From DASZHJ01 sp035507155 (GTDB lineage: Bacteria; Pseudomonadota; Alphaproteobacteria; ATCC43930; CGMCC-115725), in the NCBI GenBank assembly GCA_035507155.1, contig DATJOK010000043.1, positions 1-13,066 of the forward strand: a DNA stretch of 13,066 nt, read 5' to 3'. The notes below the pieces were generated by a model, which was not told the origin of the DNA, ran no database searches, and worked only from the letters and a program-made list of their open reading frames with translations. A program made the translations under genes and the position numbers. This document shows positions 1 through 5,901 of this stretch, piece after piece (position 1 is the stretch's first letter; each line of letters starts with the position of its first letter).

Positions 1-1
1 G

Positions 2-388
2 CTCGCCGCAGCCCCGAACCAGCCGACGCTGGTGATGATGCACCACCCGCCCTTCGCGACCGGAATCGCGCATATGGATGTGCACGCGCTCAAGGAGCCC
101 GCGGGTTTCGCCGCGGTGATCGCGCGCCACCCCCAGGTCGAGCGCATCCTCTGCGGCCACCTGCACCGCACGATCGACCACCGTTTCGCCGGCACGATCG
201 CCGGCACCGCACCGAGCACCGCGCACCAGCTGGTGCTCGACCTCGATCCCGCGGCGCCGGCCGAGTTCACCTTCGAGCCGCCGGGCTACCAGCTCCACTG
301 GTGGCGCGACGGCATCGGCCTCGTCAGCTATACCGCCATCTTCGGCGACTGGCCCGGCCCCTACCCGTTCCGCGCCCCGCCCGGCTGA
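2..388 (+). CDS. Metallophosphoesterase (calcineurin-like, CpdA/Icc type), C-terminal part
   Basis: Open reading frame already running at the left edge; only the last 128 codons are present, so the N-terminal metal-binding motifs (D-x-H, GD, GNHD) lie outside. The visible part carries the two late metal motifs of the calcineurin-like phosphoesterase fold: V-MMHHPPF (residues 12-18 of the fragment) and CGHLHR (G52-H53-L54-H55), the GHxH signature that supplies His ligands to the dinuclear metal centre. The MMHHPPF / CGHLHR combination with a following cluster on the hydrophobic beta strand resembles cyclic-nucleotide phosphodiesterases of the CpdA/Icc group (3',5'-cAMP hydrolysis), but the specificity cannot be read from the fragment. 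The stop lies 6 bp from the stop of the opposing methyltransferase gene, with no obvious bidirectional terminator between them. Family call is firm, substrate call is tentative. Confidence 0.85.
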   Translation, partial: LAAAPNQPTLVMMHHPPFATGIAHMDVHALKEPAGFAAVIARHPQVERILCGHLHRTIDHRFAGTIAGTAPSTAHQLVLDLDPAAPAEFTFEPPGYQLHWWRDGIGLVSYTAIFGDWPGPYPFRAPPG

Positions 389-394
389 ACCGGG

Positions 395-1114
395 TCACAT
401 CCGCGAATGTGCCGGTGTGTAGACGAGGCGCCGTTTCGGGGCGCGCGCCGCAGCCGGCTTGGCGTAGATCTGCTTCGCCGCCTCGACCATCACGAGCCCG
501 GCAAATGTCGGGAACCAGCGCGCGCCGAGCCGCTCCCAGAACGGCGCCGAGCGCAGGATCATCCGGCTGCGGGTCGGCGGCACGAAGAGCGCCGTCGCGG
601 TGGCGACCGGGGTGAACAGCTCGTCGCGCAGCAGCTGCGAGAGCTGCGAGGTGGTATAGGGCCGGCCGGAACCGAACGGCGTGCGGTCGAGCCGCGCCCA
701 GATCCCGCGGCGGTTGGGCACCACGATCAGCAGCCGGCCGCCGCCCGCCAGCACGCGCCAGATCTCCTTCAGCATCGGGCCGGCCTGCTCGGTCGTCTCC
801 AGCGCATGGACGAGCAGTACGCGGTCGACCGAATAATCGGCGAACGGCAGCTCGCCCTCGTCACCGAGCGCGGCAAGGTTGGCGCCGTCGACCGGCCAGC
901 CGAGGACGCCGAGGCTCGCCGGCATCAACACCACGGTGCGCTCGGTCTCCCCCGCGACCGCGGCGAGGAACGGCGTCGGATAGCCGATGCCGAGAAGGCG
1001 CATCTCGGCGAGGTTCGGCCACATGCGCCGCACCGCGCGGCGGATCATGCGCCGCGCCACCTGCCCGAGGGGGGTGCGGTAGAAATCGCGCAGGTCCACG
1101 ACATCGGACGGCAT
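395..1114 (-). CDS. SAM-dependent methyltransferase (class I, Methyltransf_11-like)
   Basis: 239 residues on the minus strand. The order of motifs fits a class I Rossmann methyltransferase: a glycine loop LLGIGYPTPF (about 40-49), an acidic/hydrophobic middle with the post-motif LPFADYSVD (89-97), LLVHALE (100-106, the usual 'hal E' segment of Methyltransf_11 proteins), and EIWRVLAGGGRLLIVVPN (117-134), the typical motif III region 'R-V-L-x-p-G-G'. Motif I is degenerate: it has G-I-G but lacks the usual E/D-x-G-x-G-x-G spacing, so SAM binding may be weak or altered. The C-terminus is basic (KPAAARAPKRR). Substrate unknown; family members of this kind are often annotated only as methyltransferases. 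Start taken as the first ATG in frame; no clear Shine-Dalgarno precedes it. The gene is divergent from the dioxygenase gene (127 bp between starts). Confidence 0.8.
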   Translation of the reverse strand: MPSDVVDLRDFYRTPLGQVARRMIRRAVRRMWPNLAEMRLLGIGYPTPFLAAVAGETERTVVLMPASLGVLGWPVDGANLAALGDEGELPFADYSVDRVLLVHALETTEQAGPMLKEIWRVLAGGGRLLIVVPNRRGIWARLDRTPFGSGRPYTTSQLSQLLRDELFTPVATATALFVPPTRSRMILRSAPFWERLGARWFPTFAGLVMVEAAKQIYAKPAAARAPKRRLVYTPAHSRM

Positions 1115-1241
1115 GCCAATATCGTAGCATGTCGCCGGCCGGCGATCGCGAGCGGCACGCGCCGGTCAGGCGCGCGGCCACTACCCAGCGCGCGGCGGGC
1201 GGATTATCGTCTGCCGAGCGTCCAGCCAGGGATTTCGCGCG

Positions 1242-2141
1242 ATGCCGCTCTCGTTCCGTCCCGTCGCCCCGATCGATCGCCCCGACTTCGCCGGCATCGC
1301 GACCGGCATCGACCTGCGCGAGCCTGTGACGCCCGAAGCGGTCGCGGCGATCGTCGCCGGCATGGACAAGTTCGCGGTGCTGGTCTTCCCCGGCCAGCAG
1401 ATCGATGACGAGCAGCAGCTTGCCTTCAGCCGCAATTTCGGACCGCTCGAAACCGCCAATTCCGATATAAGGCGCGACGAGGACCGGCGGCTCGACCCGC
1501 GCATCGCCGACATCTCCAACCTCGGCCAGGGCAACGCGATCATGTCGCGCGAGGATCGGCGGCGCCTGTTCAGCCTCGGCAACATGCTGTGGCACTCGGA
1601 TTCGTCGTTCAAGCCGACACCGGCCAAGTATTCGCTGCTGCACGCGCGCGTCCTGCCGAGGCCAGGTCCATTGGGGAACGGCAACACCGAGTTCGCCGAC
1701 ATGCGCGCCGCCTGGGATGCGCTCGACGCCGACGTCAAGGACGAGATCGTCGACCTCGTCTGCGAGCATTCGCAGCTCTATTCGCGCGGGTTGCTCGGCT
1801 TCGACTTCACCGAGGAGGAGGCGCAGCGCAACCCGCCGGTGCCGCAGCGGTTGGTGCGCCGGCACCCCGGCAGCGGCCGGCGCTCGCTGTTCCTCTCGGC
1901 GCATGCCGGCGCGATCCGCGGCATGCCGATGCCGGAGGCGCGCGCACTGTTGCGCGACCTGACCGAGCACGCGACGCAGCGCCGCTTCGTCTACGCCCAT
2001 CGGTGGCAGGTCGGCGACCTCGTGATGTGGGACAACCGGGCGATGATGCACCGCGCCCGGCGCTACGACCCCGCCGAGGTGCGCGAGCTGCACCGCACCA
2101 CCGTCGCCGACGACCGCCCGACGCTGGAGCAGGCGGCGTAA
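1242..2141 (+). CDS. TauD/TfdA-family Fe(II)/2-oxoglutarate-dependent dioxygenase
   Basis: 299 residues, the usual length for this family. It would use Fe(II), O2 and 2-oxoglutarate to hydroxylate a small organic substrate in the cytoplasm; in TauD and TfdA this leads to cleavage of sulfonates or aryloxyacetates. The facial triad is visible: LWHSDSSF gives H118 and D120, and MMHRARRYD gives H270; R285 in ELHRTT is in place for the 2-oxoglutarate carboxylate. The N-terminal FAVLVFPGQ and the N-T-E-FADMRAAWDAL block (148 onward) are also family hallmarks, the latter closer to TfdA than TauD. Start ATG is preceded by AGGGA at 1228-1232 (9 nt spacing). Odd feature: between LP (138-139) and GNTEF the stretch RPGPLGN is longer than expected and uses codons rare in this gene. 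Substrate cannot be assigned; alternatives include other aromatic/alkyl ether or sulfonate dioxygenases. Confidence 0.93.
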   Translation: MPLSFRPVAPIDRPDFAGIATGIDLREPVTPEAVAAIVAGMDKFAVLVFPGQQIDDEQQLAFSRNFGPLETANSDIRRDEDRRLDPRIADISNLGQGNAIMSREDRRRLFSLGNMLWHSDSSFKPTPAKYSLLHARVLPRPGPLGNGNTEFADMRAAWDALDADVKDEIVDLVCEHSQLYSRGLLGFDFTEEEAQRNPPVPQRLVRRHPGSGRRSLFLSAHAGAIRGMPMPEARALLRDLTEHATQRRFVYAHRWQVGDLVMWDNRAMMHRARRYDPAEVRELHRTTVADDRPTLEQAA

Positions 2142-2153
2142 AGCCACGCCTCA

Positions 2154-2184
2154 ACGCACAGAACGCCAAGGATTACGCAAAGGA
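2154..2184 (+). repeat. Three short degenerate direct repeats before the LLM gene
   Basis: The 49-bp gap after the dioxygenase holds three related units: ACGCACAGA (2154-2162), ACGCCAAGGA (2163-2172) and ACGCAAAGGA (2175-2184). The last copy contains the AAAGGA that serves as ribosome binding site for the oxidoreductase (6 nt before its ATG). It may be a chance purine-rich leader or a trace of a dispersed intergenic repeat. Confidence 0.45.
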
Positions 2185-2190
2185 CGGATC

Positions 2191-3045
2191 ATGCTGTTCG
2201 GCGCGGCGATGTTCTTCACCGACTATTCGATGGGCGCGGGCGAGCTGGCGACCGCGCTCGAGGAGCGCGGGTTCGAGTCGGTCTGGGCGCCGGAGCATTC
2301 GCACATCCCGCTGTCGCGGCGCTCGCCCTTCCCGTCGGGCGGCGAGTTGCCGAAGCAGTATTACGATGCGATGGACCCGTTCGTGTCGCTGACCGCAGCC
2401 GCGGCGGTCACCAGGACGATCAAGCTCGGCACCGGCGTCTGCCTCGTCGCGCAGCGCGACCCGATCCAGACCGCCAAGCTCGTCGCCTCGCTCGACCAAG
2501 TGTCGGGCGGGCGCTTCCTGTTCGGCGTCGGCGGCGGCTGGAACGCCGAGGAGATGGCCGACCACGGCACCGAGTTCAAGACCCGCTTCAAGCTGATGCG
2601 CGAGCGCATCGAGGCGATGAAGGTCATCTGGACCGAGATCAAGCCCGAGTACCACGGCGAGATGGTCGATTTCCCGCCGATGATGACCTGGCCGAAGCCG
2701 GTGCAGAAGCCGCACCCGCCGATCATCGTCGGCGGCATGTTCCCGCACGCGGCGCGCCGCGCGCTGCGCTACGGCGACGGCTGGATCCCGCATTCGCGCC
2801 GGCCGCAATACGAGGACGTGACCGACTTCCTCCCCGAGTTCCGCCGGATGGCGGCCGAGGCCGGGCGCGACCTGGCGAGCGTGCCGGTGACGGTATGGGG
2901 AATCCCGCCCGATATCGACCGGGTGCGGCGCTACGCCGACCAGGGCGTGGCGCGCGGCGTCGTGCAGCTCGCCGCCGAGCCGGCCGACACGATCCTGCCG
3001 CTGCTCGACCGCTGGGCCGAGATCGTCGCGAAGATGAAAGGCTGA
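2191..3045 (+). CDS. LLM-class flavin-dependent oxidoreductase (luciferase-like, F420-type subgroup)
   Basis: 284 residues with a bacterial-luciferase-like TIM barrel. Hallmarks in order: a hydrophobic first strand (FGAAMFF, 3-9), LEERGFESVWAPEHSHIP (23-40, the 'e-h-x-h-x-P' active-site strand), IKLGTGVCLVAQRDPIQTAKLVASLD (77 onward) and VSGGRFLFGVGGGWNAEEM (104-122), the strongly conserved cofactor-binding segment of the TIGR03619-like F420-dependent subgroup, then PPIIVGGMFP further on. Members transfer hydride between a flavin-type cofactor (F420 or FMN) and an organic substrate; sequence alone does not decide the cofactor. The start is preceded by AAAGGA at 2179-2184. It follows the TfdA-family dioxygenase by 49 bp on the same strand, so co-transcription is plausible, and the pair could act on one xenobiotic-like or sulfonate-like compound (inference). 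The stop is followed by 164 bp before glnS. Confidence 0.92.
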   Translation: MLFGAAMFFTDYSMGAGELATALEERGFESVWAPEHSHIPLSRRSPFPSGGELPKQYYDAMDPFVSLTAAAAVTRTIKLGTGVCLVAQRDPIQTAKLVASLDQVSGGRFLFGVGGGWNAEEMADHGTEFKTRFKLMRERIEAMKVIWTEIKPEYHGEMVDFPPMMTWPKPVQKPHPPIIVGGMFPHAARRALRYGDGWIPHSRRPQYEDVTDFLPEFRRMAAEAGRDLASVPVTVWGIPPDIDRVRRYADQGVARGVVQLAAEPADTILPLLDRWAEIVAKMKG

Positions 3046-3197
3046 AAACGCCGCGGGCAAGAAGTTGCTTCCGCTCGCCTTACCGCCACAGCGGGCTGCT
3101 GCCGCCCGATCGAACCGGCCTTCCCGGTCGGCTCATGGCCTCTCGGAAGAACCCTTGGCGGCAAGCGTTTTATCGGCCACATAGGGACGGTGCCAGC

Positions 3198-3201
3198 GGA
3201 G
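3198..3201 (+). promoter_or_regulatory. Ribosome binding site fixing the glnS start
   Basis: GGAG lies 8 nt before ATG 3210. The frame stays open far upstream (an in-frame ATG at 3135 and beyond), but the upstream extension overlaps the oxidoreductase gene or reads as low-complexity sequence. This site and family length support 3210. Confidence 0.6.
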
Positions 3202-3209
3202 CGAGCGGG

Positions 3210-4898
3210 ATGAGTGCGGTCGAGACGGCAGCGAAAGAGGCCGGGCGCGATTTCATTCGCGACATCGTCCAGGCCGATATCGACGCCGGGCGCGTGGTCT
3301 GGCCGGTGACGCGGTTCCCGCCCGAGCCGAACGGCTACCTGCATATCGGCCACGCCAAGTCGATCTGCCTCAATTTCGGCATCGCCGAGGAGTTCGGCGG
3401 CCGCTGCCATCTGCGCTTCGACGACACCAACCCGACCAAGGAAGAGCAGGAGTTCATCGACGCCATCGAGCGCGACCTCAAATGGCTCGGTTTCGACTGG
3501 GGCATCCACCTCTATCACGCGTCGGATTACTTCGACCGGCTCTACCACTGGGCCGAGCACCTGATCGGCCACGCTCTCGCCTATGTCGACGACCAATCGC
3601 CCGAGGAGATCCGCGCCAATCGCGGGACGCTGACCGAGCCAGGCCGCGACAGCCCGTATCGCGTCCGCTCGGCGGCCGAGAACCTCGACCTGTTCCACCG
3701 CATGCGGGCCGGCGAGTTCGCCAACGGCGCGCGCGTGCTGCGGGCGAAGATCGACATGGCCTCGCCCAACATCAACCTGCGCGACCCGGTGCTCTACCGC
3801 ATCCTGCATGCGAGCCATCCGCGCACCGGCGACAAATGGTGCGTCTATCCGACCTATGATTTCGCGCACGGTCAGTCGGATGCGATCGAGGGCGTCACGC
3901 ACTCGATCTGCACCCTCGAATTCGAGGACCACCGGCCGCTTTACGACTGGCTGATCGAGCACCTGCCGGTGCCGTCGCGGCCGCGGCAATACGAATTCGC
4001 CCGGCTCGCCCTGACCTATACGGTGATGTCGAAGCGCTTCCTGAAGCGTCTCGTCGACGAGGGCCGCGTCGCCGGCTGGGACGACCCGCGGATGCCAACG
4101 CTGGCGGGATTGCGGCGCCGCGGCATCCCGGCCGCGGCGATCCGCAACTTCGCCAAGAGCGTCGGCGTCGCGCGCGCCAACAGCACGGTCGATATCGGCA
4201 TGTTCGAGCATGCGGTGCGCGACGAATTGAACCGCGCCGCGCCGCGCCGCATGGCCGTCCTTCGGCCGCTGAAGCTGGTGATCGAGAACTATCCGGAAGG
4301 ACAGGGCGAAGAGCTCGACGCGCTCAACCACCCCGACGACCCCACGGCGGGCACGCGCAAGCTGCCGTTCGGTCGCGAGCTCTACGTCGAGCGCGACGAT
4401 TTCATGGAGGACCCGCCGAAGAACTTCTACCGCCTCGCGCCGGGCCGCGAGGTGCGGTTGCGCTACGCCTATTTCGTCACCTGCCGGGAGGCGGTAAAGG
4501 ACGCGGCCGGCGAGATCGTCGAGCTGCGCTGCAGCTACGACCCGGCGACACGCGGCGGCGACGCGCCTGACGGGCGCAAGGTGCGCGGCACGATCCACTG
4601 GGTGTCGGCGGCGCATGCGGTGCCGGCCGAGCTGCGGCTCTACAACCCGCTCTTCACGCGCCCCGACCCCGGCGCCGGCGGCGACTTGCTCGCCGACCTC
4701 AACCCGGATTCGCTCGAGACCGTGGCCGACGCGCGGCTCGAACCGGCGCTCGCCGGCGACAACCGCGCCGAAACGGTGCAGTTCGAGCGCCTCGGCTATT
4801 TCTGCCGCGACCCCGACGGCGCGCCCGGCCGGCCGGTCTACAACCGCACGATCGGGCTGCGCGACAGCTGGGCCCGGCAACAGGCGGGCGGGCCATAG
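3210..4898 (+). CDS. glnS: Glutaminyl-tRNA synthetase
   Basis: 562 residues (E. coli GlnRS is about 554). It charges tRNA-Gln with glutamine in the cytoplasm. Class I signatures are present: PEPNGYLHIGHAKS with HIGH at 45-48, and VMSKR at 272-276 as the KMSKS equivalent. Other GlnRS-type blocks are RFDDTNPTKEEQEFIDAI, DWLIEHLPV, WDDPRMPTL and, in the C-terminal anticodon-binding beta barrels, GRELYVERDDFMEDPPKNFYRL and YFCRDPD. The last block favours GlnRS over non-discriminating GluRS, whose C-terminus is an alpha-helical cage. No YqeY-type C-terminal fusion is present. Start chosen at ATG 3210 because the peptide MSAVETAAKEAGRDFI aligns with the natural beginning and GGAG is well spaced; an upstream ATG at 3135 would add 25 low-complexity residues. 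Many alphaproteobacteria lack GlnRS and make Gln-tRNA through GatCAB, so its presence carries taxonomic information. Confidence 0.97.
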   Translation: MSAVETAAKEAGRDFIRDIVQADIDAGRVVWPVTRFPPEPNGYLHIGHAKSICLNFGIAEEFGGRCHLRFDDTNPTKEEQEFIDAIERDLKWLGFDWGIHLYHASDYFDRLYHWAEHLIGHALAYVDDQSPEEIRANRGTLTEPGRDSPYRVRSAAENLDLFHRMRAGEFANGARVLRAKIDMASPNINLRDPVLYRILHASHPRTGDKWCVYPTYDFAHGQSDAIEGVTHSICTLEFEDHRPLYDWLIEHLPVPSRPRQYEFARLALTYTVMSKRFLKRLVDEGRVAGWDDPRMPTLAGLRRRGIPAAAIRNFAKSVGVARANSTVDIGMFEHAVRDELNRAAPRRMAVLRPLKLVIENYPEGQGEELDALNHPDDPTAGTRKLPFGRELYVERDDFMEDPPKNFYRLAPGREVRLRYAYFVTCREAVKDAAGEIVELRCSYDPATRGGDAPDGRKVRGTIHWVSAAHAVPAELRLYNPLFTRPDPGAGGDLLADLNPDSLETVADARLEPALAGDNRAETVQFERLGYFCRDPDGAPGRPVYNRTIGLRDSWARQQAGGP

Positions 4899-4955
4899 CG
4901 ACACCGCATGCCTCGCGGCGGCGCGATCTGCTAGGCTGGGTGCGAAGCCGGGCGC

Positions 4956-4962
4956 GAGGAGA
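4956..4962 (+). promoter_or_regulatory. Strong ribosome binding site of the HD-domain gene
   Basis: GAGGAGA sits 6 nt before ATG 4969. The frame is open upstream into glnS, so this site decides the start; the upstream extension has the arginine/serine-rich look of an out-of-frame shadow. Confidence 0.65.
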
Positions 4963-4968
4963 CCAGCC

Positions 4969-5730
4969 ATGAACGATCTGATGACCCTGTCGCAGAAGGC
5001 CGACGCGCTCGAAGAAAAGATGGCGCGCGAGCTCGACTACATCGTCGTCAAGTCGCGCCTCTATCAGCTCGCCGACGGCGATATGGGGCCGCCGGCGAAC
5101 CCGGCCGAGGCGCGCAGGAAGAACCCCAACGCGCGCGTCCTGATGGGCGACGACCCGCGGCTGCCGGCGATGCCGGAGAAGCCGACCCTGATGGACTTCT
5201 TCAAATACCGCTTCGGGCCGTCGATGCACCTTCTGCAGAGCGCGCGGCACGCGGTCAAAGGCGGGCTTCCGGAAAAGATGGTGCTCGCCTGCCTGCTGCA
5301 CGACATCTCCACCGCCGGCCTCATTCGCGGCGACCACGGCTATTGGGGGGCGCAGCTGGTCGAGCCCTATGTCGACGAGGAGGTGAGCTGGGCGATCCGC
5401 ACGCATCAGGCGCTGCGCTTCTATCCCGATCCCGCGGTCGGCTACGAATATCCGGAGCTCTACGTCAAATACTTCGGCGCCGACTACCGGCCCGACGCCT
5501 ATATCGAGGCGGAGTACAAGCGCGCCCGCGCCCATAAGTGGTACATGACCGGCCGGCTCATCTGCGTCAGCGACATCTACGCCTTCGACCCCACGGTGAC
5601 GGCGACGCTGGACGAGTTCACCGACGTGATCGGCCGCCACTTCCGCCAGCCGAAGGAAGGGCTGGGCTTCGACAACAGCCCGGTCGCCCATATGTGGCGC
5701 ACCCTGATCCGGCCGACGAAGTTCCTCTGA
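4969..5730 (+). CDS. HD-domain metalloprotein of unknown substrate
   Basis: 253 residues, soluble, no signal peptide or membrane segment. The middle carries an HD-superfamily helical core: H94 (ARHAV), H111-D112 (LLHDIS), H123 (GDHGYWGA), H146 (IRTHQAL) and D202 (CVSDIY). This set H...HD...H...H...D is the pattern expected for a two-metal HD site rather than the minimal H-HD-D one-metal site. Two-metal HD proteins include phosphohydrolases and the mixed-valent diiron oxygenases (PhnZ, TmpB, MIOX). The N-terminal 75 residues (a charged helix, then a proline-rich segment) and the aromatic C-terminal half (FYPDPAVGYEYPELYVKYFGADY, from about 149) do not match anything I can name. It lies 70 bp after glnS with its own good ribosome binding site; a functional link to glnS is not evident. 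A phosphohydrolase is the default reading; an oxygenase is an open alternative. Confidence 0.8.
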   Translation: MNDLMTLSQKADALEEKMARELDYIVVKSRLYQLADGDMGPPANPAEARRKNPNARVLMGDDPRLPAMPEKPTLMDFFKYRFGPSMHLLQSARHAVKGGLPEKMVLACLLHDISTAGLIRGDHGYWGAQLVEPYVDEEVSWAIRTHQALRFYPDPAVGYEYPELYVKYFGADYRPDAYIEAEYKRARAHKWYMTGRLICVSDIYAFDPTVTATLDEFTDVIGRHFRQPKEGLGFDNSPVAHMWRTLIRPTKFL

Positions 5731-5901
5731 GGGCGCCGCACCCGCCTCGTTAACCTCCGACATCACGGTTGCGCGGGGCGCGCGCGGGCACGCTTGACCC
5801 GCCTTCGCCTTTGCCGTTACCTAGGTCCCGTCATTACGCATGCCTGATAAGCGAAAAATGCATCATGGGCGCGTACAGCGGAAGGCCGGGAGGAAGTACG
5901 G

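Noticed and set aside
1115..1241. Divergent promoter region between methyltransferase and dioxygenase genes
   Set aside because: Divergent layout implies promoters, but no -35/-10 pair or operator palindrome is convincing. TACGAT on the minus strand (1121-1126) lies only 6 bp from the methyltransferase ATG and has no -35 partner.
861..2147. Minus-strand frame spanning methyltransferase and dioxygenase genes
   Set aside because: Overlaps two genes with clear family motifs and has no recognisable domain of its own.
3114..3128. ACCGG / CCGGT inverted repeat between the LLM gene and glnS
   Set aside because: A 5-bp stem with a 5-nt loop and no T tract is expected by chance in sequence this GC-rich.
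2931..4970. Long minus-strand reading frame (679 codons) antisense to glnS
   Set aside because: It is a shadow of high GC at third positions in glnS; its product is rich in Arg/Ala/Val with no domain, while the plus strand encodes an intact GlnRS.
5794..5822. TTGACC at 5794-5799 as a -35 box for the acyl-CoA ligase gene
   Set aside because: At 17 bp spacing the partner hexamer is TTACCT, which matches the -10 consensus at only two positions. A promoter probably exists in the 171-bp gap, but I cannot place it.
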